The notes: a model not told the origin generated them from the sequence alone. A DNA stretch of 64,000 nt from a beta proteobacterium AAP51 (GCA_001295905.1 LJHT01000096.1:1-64000); one strand, 5' to 3'; positions 9,505 to 22,245 are shown, numbered from the stretch's first letter. Numbers and translations are program-made.

Positions 9505-9572
9505 AGCGAAGGATTGCCATTCTAGCCTGAACTTCGCACCGGCCCGGCCGCCGGCGCACCCGCGCGGCAGCC

Positions 9573-10847
9573 TCAGGCCGAGGGCTGCTCCAGGTCGAAG
9601 GCCTTGTGCAGCGCGCGCACCGCGAGTTCCATGTACTTCTCGTCGATGACGACGCTGGTCTTGATCTCGCTGGTGGTGATCATCTGGATGTTGATGCCCT
9701 CTTCACTGAGCGTGCGGAACATCGTGCTGGCCACGCCCACGTGGCTGCGCATGCCGATGCCCACGATGCTCACCTTGCAGATCTTCGCGTCGCCGGCCAG
9801 GCGCGCCGCGCCCGTGGCCGGCATCACCACGCTCTGCAGCACGGCCATCGTGCGGGCGTAGTCGTTGCGGTGCACCGTGAAGCTGAAGTCGGTGCGGCCA
9901 TCGTGGCTGACGTTCTGGATGATGACGTCGATGTCGATGTTGGCCTCGGCCACCGGGCCCAGGATCATGTAGGCGATGCCCGGCTTGTCGGGCACGCCGA
10001 TGACGCTGATCTTCGCCTCGTCGCGGTTGAACGCGATGCCGGCCACGACGGCTTGTTCCATCTTCTCGTCTTCCTCAAAGGTGATCAGGGTGCCCGAACG
10101 CATCTCTTCTTCGAGCGCAATGTCCCAGGGCGTGAAGCTGCTCAGCACCCGCGTGGGCACGCGGTACTTGCCGGCGAATTCCACGCTGCGTATCTGCAGC
10201 ACCTTGCTGCCCATGCTGGCCATCTCCAGCATCTCTTCGAAGCTGATGCTGGACAGGCGCCGCGCCTCGGGCACGATGCGCGGGTCGGTGGTGTAGACGC
10301 CGTCGACGTCGGTGTAGATCAGGCATTCGTCGGCCTTCAGCGCGGCGGCCACGGCCACGGCCGAGGTGTCGCTGCCGCCGCGGCCCAGCGTGGTGACGTG
10401 GCCGTGCGCGTCCACGCCCTGGAAGCCGGTGATGATGACCACCTTGCCGGCGGCCAGGTCGGCGCGCACGCGGGTGTCGTCGATGCTTTCGATGCGCGCC
10501 TTGGTGTAGGCCGAATCGGTCTTGATCGGCACCTGCCAGCCGCCGTAGCTGACGGCCTGCAGGCCTTGCGCCTGCAGCGCCAGTGCCAGCAGCCCCACGC
10601 TGACCTGTTCGCCCGTGGCGGCCAGCGCGTCGAGCTCGCGCAACGCCTCGGGCGTGCCGGCCGCGGCATCGGGCATCAATTCCTTGGCCAGGCCAAGCAG
10701 GCGGTTGGTTTCGCCCGACATCGCCGAGGGCACCACCACCAGCTGGTGGCCGGCCCGCACCCACTTGGCCACACGCTGGGCCACGCTGCGGATGCGTTCG
10801 GTCGACCCCATGGAGGTGCCGCCGTATTTGTGAACGATCAAAGCCAT
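9573..10847 (-). CDS. lysC: Aspartate kinase
   Basis: Phosphorylates aspartate, the first step of the lysine, threonine, methionine and diaminopimelate pathway in the cytoplasm. The product is 424 residues: an N-terminal amino-acid kinase domain starting IVHKYGGTSMGSTER (ATP/substrate motif KYGGTS), GFQGVDAHGHVTTLGRGGSD in the middle, and two C-terminal ACT-type regulatory domains, the usual basis of lysine/threonine feedback in this family. I chose the ATG at 10847 just before ALIVHKYGG; 45 more in-frame codons upstream are not LysC-like. It is the last protein gene of the minus-strand string cysS to lysC. I saw no lysine riboswitch in the 95-bp gap to tilS. Confidence 0.96.
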   Translation of the reverse strand: MALIVHKYGGTSMGSTERIRSVAQRVAKWVRAGHQLVVVPSAMSGETNRLLGLAKELMPDAAAGTPEALRELDALAATGEQVSVGLLALALQAQGLQAVSYGGWQVPIKTDSAYTKARIESIDDTRVRADLAAGKVVIITGFQGVDAHGHVTTLGRGGSDTSAVAVAAALKADECLIYTDVDGVYTTDPRIVPEARRLSSISFEEMLEMASMGSKVLQIRSVEFAGKYRVPTRVLSSFTPWDIALEEEMRSGTLITFEEDEKMEQAVVAGIAFNRDEAKISVIGVPDKPGIAYMILGPVAEANIDIDVIIQNVSHDGRTDFSFTVHRNDYARTMAVLQSVVMPATGAARLAGDAKICKVSIVGIGMRSHVGVASTMFRTLSEEGINIQMITTSEIKTSVVIDEKYMELAVRALHKAFDLEQPSA

Positions 10848-12347
10848 CGCTGAACGCCGCAAAGGTGCGGCTGGAGTGTCGAGACGGTAAGCCGGCTGCA
10901 GGGGCCCCGGGTAGCCCTCAATGCACGGCAAAGCCCGACATTTTAGCGGGCTGCCTGACGTTGCCCTGGCGCGTCCGGGCACCAGCGCAAGGCACGTTGC
11001 GGCTGGCCGTGCGCGGCCAGCAGCGTGGCGTCCACACCCAGGCCCGGCGCGAACAGCAGCCGCCCATCGGCCAGCCAGAGCAGCGGGCCCTGGCGCGCCC
11101 AGGCCGGCACGCCGGCGGTCTGGTACTGCTTCTTCAGCGAGCGCGCCAGGCCCCGGGGCGCAAGGTGGAAACGCTCACCGCCTTCGCGCGGGGCCACGCG
11201 CACCGCCTGCAGCAAGGCGGGCGAGACGCCGTCGTGGGTGGCGTCGGTCACCTCGAACGAGCCTTCCCAGCCCGGCAAGGCCACGAAGCCGGGGCGGGAA
11301 AGGTCGAGCGCGGCGATCTCCGGCGCCAGCACGGGCGTGTCTGCCCCAGGCAGCACCGGTGCCGCGGGCTGCAGCGTGCAGGCCAGGCGGCCGCGGTAGA
11401 GCTGCAGCACCGCGCCGGGCACCAGCCACTGGCCGCTGCGTCGCCCCGGCAGTTCGTCTAGCAGGCGCTGCAGCAGGCGCAGGGGCAAGGGGCCCGGCAG
11501 CACACCGCCCAGCCAGGCCTGCAAGGCGTTGCGCCGGCGTGCCGGTGGCAATGCTGCCCACAGCGCCAGGCGCAGCGCGCCGTCTTCCAGCAAGGGCGGC
11601 AGGTCGTGGCGTGCCACTTCTTCGGCCAGCGCCGCGGCCTGTGCGGCCTGGCTGGCGGCCTGCACCAGGGCCTGCTCGGTGTCCGCAAAGGCCTGGTTCA
11701 GCGCCGGCCACACCTGCAGGCGCAGGCGGTTGCGGGCATAGCGCGGGTCGGCGTTGCTGGGGTCCTCGGCGTGGCGCAGGCGATAGCGCTTCACATAGGC
11801 TTCCACGGCTTCGCGCGGCTGGTGCAGCCAGGGCCGGGCCCACACCAGGCCCTGCCGCCGCGCCGCCGCCGGCATGGCCGCCAGGCCCGGCGGGCCGCCG
11901 CCGCGGAGGGCCTGCAGCAGGAAGGTCTCGGCCTGGTCGCGCCGGTGGTGGCCCAGCAGCACCAGCGGGCACTGCGCTTCCTGGGCCATGTCGGCCAGCG
12001 CACGGTAGCGCTCGCGCCGGGCCCAGGCCTCCACGCTGTCGCCGCTGGCGGGCTTGCCCTGCAGTTCGCGCATCAGGAAGCTGGCGCCCCAGCGCCGCGC
12101 CTGCTGGCGCACCTGCTCGGCCCAGGCGGGCGCTTCGGGCAGCAGGCCGTGGTTGACGTGCAGCGCCCACACCTGCACGCCCAGCGGCTGGGCGGCCTGC
12201 AGCGTGGCGTGCAGCAGCGCCGTGGAGTCGCGGCCGGCACTGACGGCCACGGCGACCCGCTCGCCGCCGCGCTTCAGCGCGCGCTGTGCCGTGCCGTGGC
12301 TGCGGCCGCCCCCCGGGGGCTGGGCCACGGCCGCCTGCACACCTGCA

Positions 12348-13319
<972 letters not shown>

Positions 13320-13324
13320 TCAGG

Positions 13325-13399
13325 CCTCCCGCCGGGCCGCCCGAAGGGAGGACTGCGCCCCCTCGGGGGGTCGCGAACGAAGTGAGCTCAGGGGCATGT
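13325..13399. repeat. Probable interspersed intergenic repeat (Burkholderiales type)
   Basis: The gap between alkA and accA holds a compact GC-rich module. It has a GAAGGGAGGACTGCG block, the near-palindrome CCCCCTCGGGGGG, then TCGCGAACGAAGTGAG. From memory, very similar CCCCGAGGGGG...CACTTCGTTCGC modules are scattered between genes in Comamonadaceae and Rubrivivax-like genomes; I could not check copy number because only this copy is visible here. It does not code for anything recognisable. Confidence 0.5.
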
Positions 13400-14068
13400 T
13401 CAATACTCCACGGGGAGGGGGTCCAGGCTGCGCCAAATGTACCAAGTGGCGACCGAACGGAAGGGCGCCCAGGCTTCACCCACTTCGCGTGCCTCGGCAC
13501 GCGAGACGGGCTCGCCGCTGAAGTAGTTCAAGCTGATGCCCTTGAGCAAGCCCAGGTCGTCCAGGGGCAGCACGTTGGGGCGCAGGAGGTGGAAGATGAG
13601 GAACATCTCCGCCGTCCAGCGCCCGATGCCGCGTATGGCCACCAGTTCGCTGATGATGGCCTCGTCGTCCATGGCCTGCCACTGCACCGGGTGCACGCGC
13701 TCTTCGCTGAAGTGGCGCGCCAGGTCGAGCAGGTATTCGCACTTGCGCGCCGAGAGGCCGGCCTCGCGCAGGCGCAGCACCTCCATGCCCTGCACCGCCT
13801 GCGGCAGCAGGCGCTCGGGCGGGCCGCCCACCGTGGCAGCGAAGCGCTCCCAGACCGCTTGCGCGGCCTTCACGCTGATCTGCTGGCCCACGATGCTGCG
13901 CGCCAGCGTGGTGAAGGCGTCACCCCGGCTTTGCAGACAGGCCTCGCCGAAGCGCGGCATCAGCTTTTTCATCACGCGGTCGCGCTTGGCCAGGTGCTTG
14001 CGGGCATCGTCCCAGTAACCCGGCGTCAGGGTCGGTGCCAGCGCCTGCGGCGCGCCACGCGGGGGCAT
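13400..14068 (-). CDS. DNA-3-methyladenine glycosylase (AlkA/HhH-GPD family)
   Basis: Excises alkylated purines from DNA in base-excision repair. The 222-residue protein has the helix-hairpin-helix GPD fold: LVAIRGIGRWTAEMFLIF is the HhH motif, and the catalytic Asp is in LPLDDLGLLKG, about 20 residues later. SIVGQQISVKAAQAVWERF is the typical preceding helix. It lacks the N-terminal AlkA beta domain, as in Mag1-like enzymes, so substrate range may be narrower than E. coli AlkA. It starts 2 bp after the cysS stop, so the two are surely cotranscribed; this pairing with cysS and accA is familiar in Burkholderiales. Confidence 0.9.
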   Translation of the reverse strand: MPPRGAPQALAPTLTPGYWDDARKHLAKRDRVMKKLMPRFGEACLQSRGDAFTTLARSIVGQQISVKAAQAVWERFAATVGGPPERLLPQAVQGMEVLRLREAGLSARKCEYLLDLARHFSEERVHPVQWQAMDDEAIISELVAIRGIGRWTAEMFLIFHLLRPNVLPLDDLGLLKGISLNYFSGEPVSRAEAREVGEAWAPFRSVATWYIWRSLDPLPVEY

Positions 14069-14070
14069 CG

Positions 14071-15456
14071 TCAGGCCTTGACCCAGGTCGTGCCCTGCGG
14101 CCCGTCCTTGAGCTCGATGCCCTCGGCCAGCAGCTCGGCGCGCAGCCGGTCGGCGAGCGCGAAATCACGGGCCTGCTTGGCAGCGGCGCGGGCTTCGATG
14201 CGGGCGCGGATGGCGGCTTCGTCGAGCGCGCCGCCCCCTTGCAGGAAGGCCTGCGGCACCTGCTGCAGCAGGCCCAGCACGCTGCCCAGCGCCTTCAGCA
14301 GCGGCGCGGCATCGGCACGGCCGCGGTTCACCTCGGAGGCCAGGTCGAAGAGCACGGCCACGGCACCGGGGGTGTTGAAGTCGTCGTCCATCGCGGCCTT
14401 GAAGGCGGCGGCTTCGGGTTGCTGCCAGTCGATGGGCGCTGGGGCCAGTTCGCGGCCTGCAGCGGCCAGGGCCGTGTACAGGCGCTTGAGCGCGGTGCGC
14501 GTTTCTTCCAGCACCTGGTCGCTGAAGTTGAAGGGGCTGCGGTAGTGCGTGCGCAGCATGAAGAAGCGCAGCGTCTCGCCATCGAAGCGCTTCAGCACAT
14601 CGGCGATGGTGAAGAAGTTGCCCAGCGACTTCGACATCTTCGTGTCGTCGACATTGAGAAAGCCGTTGTGCATCCAGGTGCGCACGAAGCCCGGGCCCTC
14701 GGGGCCCTGCGCGCCCTCGCTCTGCGCGAGTTCGTTCTCGTGGTGCGGGAACTGCAGGTCGAGGCCGCCGCCGTGGATGTCGAAGGGCTCGCCGAGCAGG
14801 GCGCAGCTCATCGCCGAGCACTCGATGTGCCAGCCCGGGCGGCCGGGGCCCCAGGGGCTGGGCCATTGCGCATCGGCCGGCTCTTCGGGCTTGGCGTGTT
14901 TCCACAGCACGAAGTCGAGCGGGTCTTCCTTGTCGCCGAGCACGGCCACGCGCTCGCCGGCGCGCAGCTCATCCAGGCTCTTGCCGCTGAGCTTGCCGTA
15001 GCCGGGGAAACGGCGCACCGCGAAGTTCACGTCACCGCCTTCGGCGGCATAGGCCAGGCCGCGCTCTTGCAGGCGGCCGATGAGCGAGAGCATCTGCGGC
15101 ACATACTCGGTGGCGCGCGGCTCGTGTGTGGGCGGCAAGGTGCCCAGGGCGGCCAGGTCGCGGTGCATGGCGGCGATCATCTCGTCGGTGAGCGCACGGA
15201 TGCTCTGCCCGCGCTCGACGGCGCGGCGGATGATCTTGTCCTCGATGTCGGTGATGTTGCGCACGTAGGTCACGCGCCAGCCGCGGGCCAGCAGCCAGCG
15301 GTAGACGGTATCGAAGGCCAGCATCATGCGCGCGTGCCCCAGGTGGCAGAGGTCGTACACCGTGATGCCGCAGACGTACATGCGCACGTGGCCCGCCTCG
15401 AAGGGGGCGAAGTCTTCCAGGCGGCGGGTCAGGGTGTTGTGGATGCGTAGGCTCAT
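14071..15456 (-). CDS. cysS: Cysteinyl-tRNA synthetase
   Basis: Class I aminoacyl-tRNA synthetase charging tRNA-Cys. The 461-residue product begins [16 protein letters not shown]. Visible hallmarks are the zinc/active-site Cys in YVCGITVYD, the HIGH-like motif CHLGHARMM near residue 37, [15 protein letters not shown], and the KMSKSLGNF loop near residue 270. I chose ATG 15456; 76 further in-frame codons upstream are Pro/Arg-rich and unlike the family. It heads the minus-strand housekeeping string, and its promoter must lie in the 248-bp divergent gap to the TPR gene. Confidence 0.97.
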   Translation of the reverse strand: MSLRIHNTLTRRLEDFAPFEAGHVRMYVCGITVYDLCHLGHARMMLAFDTVYRWLLARGWRVTYVRNITDIEDKIIRRAVERGQSIRALTDEMIAAMHRDLAALGTLPPTHEPRATEYVPQMLSLIGRLQERGLAYAAEGGDVNFAVRRFPGYGKLSGKSLDELRAGERVAVLGDKEDPLDFVLWKHAKPEEPADAQWPSPWGPGRPGWHIECSAMSCALLGEPFDIHGGGLDLQFPHHENELAQSEGAQGPEGPGFVRTWMHNGFLNVDDTKMSKSLGNFFTIADVLKRFDGETLRFFMLRTHYRSPFNFSDQVLEETRTALKRLYTALAAAGRELAPAPIDWQQPEAAAFKAAMDDDFNTPGAVAVLFDLASEVNRGRADAAPLLKALGSVLGLLQQVPQAFLQGGGALDEAAIRARIEARAAAKQARDFALADRLRAELLAEGIELKDGPQGTTWVKA

Positions 15457-15645
15457 GGGCAAGGGCGGGCCGATGGGGCACGAGAAGGGCACAGCAGCGG
15501 CGGCTGCCTGCAGCGGACGTGGACACGGGCAAGACGCACTTTCGCGCTGGCCCCGGCCGCCTGTGCCCCCACGCGGGCGGAAGGCCCGGAACGTGGCACT
15601 CGGGAAAGACAGGCCCGGGGCACGCAGGCACCGCGAGCGGCTCGA

Positions 15646-15651
15646 TAGAAT
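15646..15651 (+). promoter_or_regulatory. Possible -10 element (TAGAAT) in the cysS/TPR divergent gap
   Basis: The divergent 15457-15704 gap is GC-rich apart from a short AT-richer patch containing CGATAGAATCGATTTCAG. TAGAAT matches the -10 consensus at five of six positions; no convincing -35 lies 16-18 bp upstream. The same CGATAGAAT string occurs, on the minus strand, immediately before clpS. It would serve the TPR gene 50 bp downstream. I saw no clear cysS promoter on the other strand. Confidence 0.35.
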
Positions 15652-15704
15652 CGATTTCAGTATAGCGGTCATGTCCGGTGTCACCGGCCCGCAGCACCTG
15701 CTTC

Positions 15705-16310
15705 ATGCCCGCCCACCAAGCCCTGCCAGACGCCCGCCCTCACCCCTGGTTGCCAGGACCGCCCAGCCCCCTGTGGCGGGCCTGGGCTGTGCTGCCGGGC
15801 TTGGTGCTGGGCCTGTCGCTGCTGGCCTCGCCCGCGCGCGCCGATGAATTCACCGAACTGCGTGTTCTGCTCGCACGCGGCGAGGCGGCCACCGCCCTGC
15901 CCCGCCTGGAGAAGGCGGCTGCAGCGGCCCCGCGCGATGCGCAACTGCGCTTCCTGCTCGGCGTGGCCCTGATGGACTTGCAGCGCGACGAAGCCGCGCT
16001 CGCGCACTTCAGCAGCATGGCGCAGGACTACCCCGAGCTGCCCGACCCCTACAACAACATCGCGCTGCTGCAGGCCCGTGCCGGGCGGCTGGAGGCCGCG
16101 CGGCAGGCCCTGGAAACCGCGCTGCGCAACGACCCCAGTCATCGCGCGGCGCGCCTGAACCTGGGCCAGGTGCACCTGATGCTGGCGGTGCAGGCCTGGG
16201 AACTGGCTGCCGCCGTGGGACCGCTGGACGCCGCGCTGCTGCGCCGGCTGGAAGTGGTGCGCGCCCTGCTGCTGACCGGGCCGGCCGCACCACCCGCTGT
16301 CGGGCGTTGA
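15705..16310 (+). CDS. Exported TPR-repeat protein
   Basis: A ~201-residue protein with a signal-peptide-like segment ([20 protein letters not shown], cleavage expected after ARA). It is followed by three tetratricopeptide-like helical pairs, including [22 protein letters not shown] and [20 protein letters not shown]. TPRs bind other proteins, and this one would act in the periplasm. It sits directly upstream of an exported cyclophilin (the stop lies 42 bp before the proposed start of that gene), so a periplasmic folding or envelope role is possible. I took ATG 15705; an in-frame alternative lies at 15678. No specific function is recognised. Confidence 0.75.
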   Translation: MPAHQALPDARPHPWLPGPPSPLWRAWAVLPGLVLGLSLLASPARADEFTELRVLLARGEAATALPRLEKAAAAAPRDAQLRFLLGVALMDLQRDEAALAHFSSMAQDYPELPDPYNNIALLQARAGRLEAARQALETALRNDPSHRAARLNLGQVHLMLAVQAWELAAAVGPLDAALLRRLEVVRALLLTGPAAPPAVGR

Positions 16311-16351
16311 GCCGCCCGCTAGACTCGCGCCCCACTTGCCGGAGAACTGCC

Positions 16352-16915
16352 TTGAAGCTGCTGCAGAAACTGCTCGTTCCTACCCTGGCCGCCGTGCTGC
16401 TGGCCGCAGGCACTGCCGCCTGGGCGCAAAAGGTGCGCCTGGCCACGAGCGAAGGCGACATCGTGCTGGCGCTCGATGCCGAGAAGGCCCCGAAGACCAC
16501 CGCCAACTTCCTGCAGTACGTGCGCGACGGGCACTACAACGGCCTCATCTTCCACCGCGTCATCAACGGCTTCATGGTGCAGGGCGGTGGCTACAAGGCC
16601 GACATGAGCGAGAAGCCCACGCGCAAGCCCATCGTGCTGGAGGCGGGCAACGGCCTGTCCAATGTGCGCGGCACCATCGCCATGGCACGCACCAGCGACC
16701 CCAACTCGGCCACCGCCCAGTTCTTCATCAACGTCGCCGACAACGTGCGCCTCGACAAGGCCGAAGGCCGCGACGGCTATGCCGTGTTCGGCCAGGTGGT
16801 CGAAGGCATGGACGTCGTCGACAAGATCAAGGAAATGCCCACGCGCGCCGCGGGCATGCACCAGAACCTGCCGGTCACGACCGTGACCATACGCAAAGCC
16901 ACCGTGGAGAAATGA
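16352..16915 (+). CDS. ppiA: Periplasmic peptidyl-prolyl cis-trans isomerase (cyclophilin)
   Basis: Isomerises X-Pro bonds of folding periplasmic proteins. The best start is TTG 16352: a GGAGA ribosome-binding site lies six bases upstream, and the product opens with a clean signal peptide, [20 protein letters not shown] ending AWAQ. The cyclophilin core follows ([43 protein letters not shown]). Length is 187 residues before cleavage. The gene is separated by one base from the cytoplasmic paralogue ppiB, so the pair probably arose by tandem duplication and is co-expressed. Confidence 0.92.
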   Translation: MKLLQKLLVPTLAAVLLAAGTAAWAQKVRLATSEGDIVLALDAEKAPKTTANFLQYVRDGHYNGLIFHRVINGFMVQGGGYKADMSEKPTRKPIVLEAGNGLSNVRGTIAMARTSDPNSATAQFFINVADNVRLDKAEGRDGYAVFGQVVEGMDVVDKIKEMPTRAAGMHQNLPVTTVTIRKATVEK

Positions 16916-16916
16916 G

Positions 16917-17420
16917 ATGACCAAGACCGTTCAGATGGAAACCAGTGCCGGCACCGTGCGCATCGAGCTCGACGACGTCAAGGCGCCGCAGTCCACCGCC
17001 AACTTCCTGGCCTACGTGAAGAGCGGCCACTACGACGGCACGGTGTTCCACCGCGTCATCAAGGGCTTCATGCTGCAAGGCGGCGGTTTCGAGCCCGGCA
17101 TGAAGCAGAAGCCCACGCTGGCGGCCATTCCGAACGAGGCCAACAACGGCCTGAAGAACAAGAAGTACACCCTGGCCATGGCGCGCACCAGCGACCCCCA
17201 TTCGGCGACGGCACAGTTCTTCATCAACACCGTCGACAACGACTTCCTCGACTTCCGCGCCGAGAACGCGCAAGGCTGGGGCTACGCCGTCTTCGGCCGC
17301 GTGGTGGAAGGCATGGAGGTGGTCGACAGCATCGAAAAGGCCAAGACCGGCCGCAAGGGCTTCCACGACGACGTGCCGCTGGAAGACGTGCTCATCACCC
17401 GCGTCACCGAGCTCGGCTGA
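16917..17420 (+). CDS. ppiB: Cytoplasmic peptidyl-prolyl cis-trans isomerase (cyclophilin)
   Basis: A 167-residue cyclophilin without a signal peptide, starting [18 protein letters not shown]. Core motifs are [29 protein letters not shown] and [15 protein letters not shown]. The PPIase active-site Arg is in FHRVI and the Gln in FMLQGGG. It follows the exported paralogue by one base, and its stop overlaps the lpxH start (TGATG). The ppiB-lpxH pairing is familiar in proteobacteria. Confidence 0.95.
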   Translation: MTKTVQMETSAGTVRIELDDVKAPQSTANFLAYVKSGHYDGTVFHRVIKGFMLQGGGFEPGMKQKPTLAAIPNEANNGLKNKKYTLAMARTSDPHSATAQFFINTVDNDFLDFRAENAQGWGYAVFGRVVEGMEVVDSIEKAKTGRKGFHDDVPLEDVLITRVTELG

Positions 17421-18208
17421 TGCCTGAGGCGGCGCGGAGCCTCGCGCTCCCTGCCTTCTTCGAGTTCAACGCGCCGGCCCACTGGCGCGCGGTCGACTTC
17501 ATCTCCGACCTGCACCTGTGCGAAGGCATGCCCGCCACCTTCGCGGCCTGGGAACGGCACCTGCGCGAAACACCGGCCGATGCGGTGTTCATCCTGGGCG
17601 ATCTGTTCGAGGTGTGGGTGGGTGACGACGCGCGCCACCGCCCCTTCGAACGCCGCTGCGTCGATGCGCTGGCGCAGGCCGCAAGCCACCGCCAGCTGGC
17701 CTTCATGGTGGGCAACCGCGATTTCCTGGTCGGCCGCAGCCTGCTGCTGGAAGCCGGCCTGATGGGCCTGCCCGACCCCACGCGCTTCTGCGCCTGGGGC
17801 CAGAACCTGCTGCTCACCCATGGCGACGCGTTGTGCCTGGACGACGCGCCCTACCAGGCCTTCCGCACCGAGGTGCGTTCGGCCGCCTGGCAGCAAGCCT
17901 TCCTGGCCCGGCCCTTGGCCGAGCGCCTGGCCATCGCGGCGCAGATGCGCCAGGCCAGCGCCGCGCGCTGGCAGATGGACAGCAGCGCCGCCGCCGACGT
18001 CGATGCCGCCGAAGCCGTGCGCTGGATGCACGCCATGGGCGCTGCCGAAATGGTGCACGGTCACACCCACCGCCCGGGCAGCCAGGTGCTGGCACCGGGC
18101 TTCAAGCGCCATGTGCTGAGCGACTGGGACCTCGACACCGCCCAGCGCGCCGAAGTGCTGCGCCTGAGCCGCCGCGGCTTCGAACGGCTGCCGCCCGCGG
18201 GGCTTTGA
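17420..18208 (+). CDS. lpxH: UDP-2,3-diacylglucosamine diphosphatase
   Basis: Cleaves UDP-2,3-diacylglucosamine to lipid X and UMP in lipid A biosynthesis at the inner-membrane face. The 262-residue protein has the full metallophosphoesterase set: SDLHL near residue 30, GDLFEVWVGDD, GNRDF, LLTHGDALC, and HGHTHRPG near residue 215. These ligate two Mn ions. Length is slightly above the usual ~240 because of a longer N-terminus. ATG 17420 overlaps the ppiB stop. Together with accA upstream it forms part of an envelope-lipid neighbourhood. Confidence 0.95.
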   Translation: MPEAARSLALPAFFEFNAPAHWRAVDFISDLHLCEGMPATFAAWERHLRETPADAVFILGDLFEVWVGDDARHRPFERRCVDALAQAASHRQLAFMVGNRDFLVGRSLLLEAGLMGLPDPTRFCAWGQNLLLTHGDALCLDDAPYQAFRTEVRSAAWQQAFLARPLAERLAIAAQMRQASAARWQMDSSAAADVDAAEAVRWMHAMGAAEMVHGHTHRPGSQVLAPGFKRHVLSDWDLDTAQRAEVLRLSRRGFERLPPAGL

Positions 18209-18211
18209 GCC

Positions 18212-19011
18212 GTGCTGGGCAGGCTGTGGCGAAGCTGGCAGCGCCAGCGCGAGCAGGCCGCCCTGCAGCGGCGCGCCATCCCTGACGACCTGTGGAAGCG
18301 CACGCTGGTGCGCTACCCCTTCCTGCAGCGCCGCAACCCGGCCGATGCCGCCGAACTGCGCCGCCTGACCAGCCTGTTCCTCGACCGCAAAGAGTTCCAC
18401 GCGGCCGGCGGCCTGAAGCTCACCGATGCCATCGTGGTGTCCATCGCCGCCCAGGCCGTGCTGCCTGTGCTGCGCCTGGGCCTGGGCTGTTACGACGGCT
18501 TCGTCGGCATCGTCGTGCACCCCGACCAGGTGGTGGCGCGGCGCGAAGTGGCCGACGAAGACGGCATCGTGCACGCCTACGACGAGCCTTTGGCTGGCGA
18601 AGCCATGGAAGGCGGCCCGGTGATGCTGTCGTGGCGCGATGTGCGCAGCGCCGGGCAGTTGGCCAGCGCCGCCTACAACGTGGTGATCCACGAATTCGCG
18701 CATGTCCTTGACATGGCCGACGGCGCTGCCAACGGCGTGCCGCTGCTGCCACCCGACCTGCCCGCGCAGGAATGGGCGCAGACGCTGCAGGCCGAGTACC
18801 AGGCTTTCCTGCAGCAGGTGGAAGCCGGCGCCGACACCGTGCTCGACCCCTACGGCGCGCAGGCCGAGGAAGAGTTCTTCGCGGTGGCCAGCGAGGCCTT
18901 CTTCGTCAACCCCGAGGCCATGAAAAAAGAGCACCCCGCGCTGTACGGGGTGCTCTCGCGTTACTACCGGCAGGACCCGGTGGCCGAGCGGCCACCGTCA
19001 CGCCGCACGGG

Positions 19012-19015
<4 letters not shown>
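18212..19015 (+). CDS. mtfA: MtfA-like zinc metallopeptidase (M90)
   Basis: A 267-residue protein with the M90 zinc motif VIHEFAHVLDM (HExxH) near residue 168 and the family's FLDRKEF and GGPVMLSW segments. E. coli MtfA binds the repressor Mlc and has aminopeptidase activity; whether this copy has such a partner is unknown. GTG 18212 is the likely start, three bases after lpxH. Its 3' end is remarkable: the stop TAG overlaps the clpA stop on the other strand, and a minus-strand terminator hairpin is embedded in its last ~30 codons, constraining the local amino-acid sequence. Confidence 0.85.
18923..18955 (-). terminator. clpA terminator embedded in the mtfA coding sequence
   Basis: Read on the minus strand, this is a perfect 10-bp stem GAGCACCCCG / CGGGGTGCTC with a 7-base loop, followed by six T residues. 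It begins 57 bp beyond the clpA stop codon and lies wholly inside the convergent mtfA gene, encoding part of a KKEHPALYGVLSR segment. It has the full form of a rho-independent terminator for the clpS-clpA transcript. Confidence 0.85.
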
Positions 19016-21317
<2,302 letters not shown>

Positions 21318-21321
<4 letters not shown>

Positions 21322-21677
21322 GCGGCCTCCATAATGCATTGCAGCGGGTGCCCTTCGCGGCGGGCCGCGGTCAGCACCAGTTCTACTTTGGTTGCGGCGA
21401 CGTCCTTCGTGTAGACGCCACAGACACCGCGACCTTCGTGGTGAATCTTCAGCATGATCAACGTGGCCGAATCCGGATCACGCTGAAAGTACTGTTGCAG
21501 CACCATGACGACGAACTCCATCGGCGTGTAGTCGTCGTTCAACATCACCACCTGGTACAGCTGCGGCGGCTTGGTCCGCGCCGCCTTGCGCTCGGCCACC
21601 ACCGCGCCCTGCCCGCCGTCGCGGCGCGCGGGGGCCGGCGGCTTCGGGGGCGGTGAAGGCGGGGTTTCATCAGGCAT
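21318..21677 (-). CDS. clpS: ClpS adaptor for ClpA
   Basis: Delivers N-degron substrates to ClpAP and blocks others. It is 119 residues: a Pro/Ala-rich disordered N-terminal arm (~40 residues), then the conserved core [20 protein letters not shown], in which the Asn-Asp-Asp and Met line the N-end pocket, [20 protein letters not shown], and [14 protein letters not shown]. It overlaps clpA by ATGA. A TAGAAT -10-like element sits only five bases upstream of the ATG, which would give a leaderless or nearly leaderless message. Confidence 0.97.
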
Positions 21678-21682
21678 GGTTC

Positions 21683-21688
21683 ATTCTA
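21683..21688 (-). promoter_or_regulatory. Possible -10 element directly before clpS
   Basis: On the minus strand TAGAAT lies five bases (GAACC) upstream of the clpS ATG. If it is a -10 box, transcription would start at about the A of the start codon. No good -35 is visible 16-18 bp upstream. The preceding bases (CTCGATAGAAT) match those at 15641-15651. Confidence 0.35.
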
Positions 21689-21869
21689 TCGAGATGCTTT
21701 CCCAGCGCACGGCCATGGGCCAAGCGCGGGCTGAGGTTTGCCATATTGCCCGAAGCCCCTGGCTTTCAAGGCCCGAGCAGGCCGCCATTTCGCCCGTCAT
21801 TCGGTGGGCTGAAGCTGACGAAGATCAAACCCTGTCCAAGGCTTGACAGCTTTCACCTGCGTCGCAACC

Positions 21870-21899
21870 TTGACACCCTGTTGCACAGAGGGGGAAAAT
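21870..21899 (+). promoter_or_regulatory. Candidate sigma-70 promoter for the cold-shock gene
   Basis: A consensus -35 TTGACA (21870-21875) is followed after 18 bp by GAAAAT (21894-21899), in the only AT-rich patch of the 253-bp clpS/csp divergent gap. Transcription would begin near 21906, giving a leader of about 25 nt. A second TTGACA lies at 21843-21848. The rest of the gap shows nothing recognisable. Confidence 0.5.
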
Positions 21900-21930
21900 T
21901 TCACGCTGCAAACCCGACAGGGAGATGTCC

Positions 21931-22173
21931 ATGGCCTTCGGTACGGTCAAGTGGTTCAACGATGCCAAGGGCTTTGGCTTCATCGAACCGGAAGGCGGCG
22001 GCGCTGATGTGTTCGCCCATTTTTCCGCCATCCAGATGGACGGTTTCCGCACGCTCAAGCAGGGCGGCCGCGTGAGTTACGAGCTGGTGCAGGGCCCCAA
22101 GGGCGACCTGGCGCAGGACATACGCCCCGTGCTCACGCCCGAGGAGCAGGCCGCCACTGCGGGCGCCGGCTGA
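21931..22173 (+). CDS. Cold-shock-domain protein
   Basis: An 80-residue single-stranded nucleic-acid chaperone with RNP1 KGFGFIE and RNP2 VFAHFSA; the opening [16 protein letters not shown] is canonical. The C-terminal ~15 residues ([11 protein letters not shown]) are a short extra tail. I prefer ATG 21931, because GGAG lies six bases upstream, over the in-frame ATG 21925, which would leave no spacing. It is monocistronic, with an apparent promoter just upstream. Whether it is cold-induced cannot be told. Confidence 0.93.
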   Translation: MAFGTVKWFNDAKGFGFIEPEGGGADVFAHFSAIQMDGFRTLKQGGRVSYELVQGPKGDLAQDIRPVLTPEEQAATAGAG

Positions 22174-22245
22174 AGCCTGAGGCCCTGAACTTTCTTCCGC
22201 CGTCCCCAGCGGGCGGCGCAGGGGCGTTCGAGCTGGGCGCCGGGC

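Noticed and set aside
10848-10942. Lysine riboswitch upstream of lysC.
   Set aside because: Only a 95-bp gap after tilS, with no recognisable lysine-riboswitch architecture.
15457-15684. N-terminal extension of CysS by 76 codons.
   Set aside because: Composition is Pro/Arg/Ser-rich and unlike CysS; the family N-terminus begins at ATG 15456.
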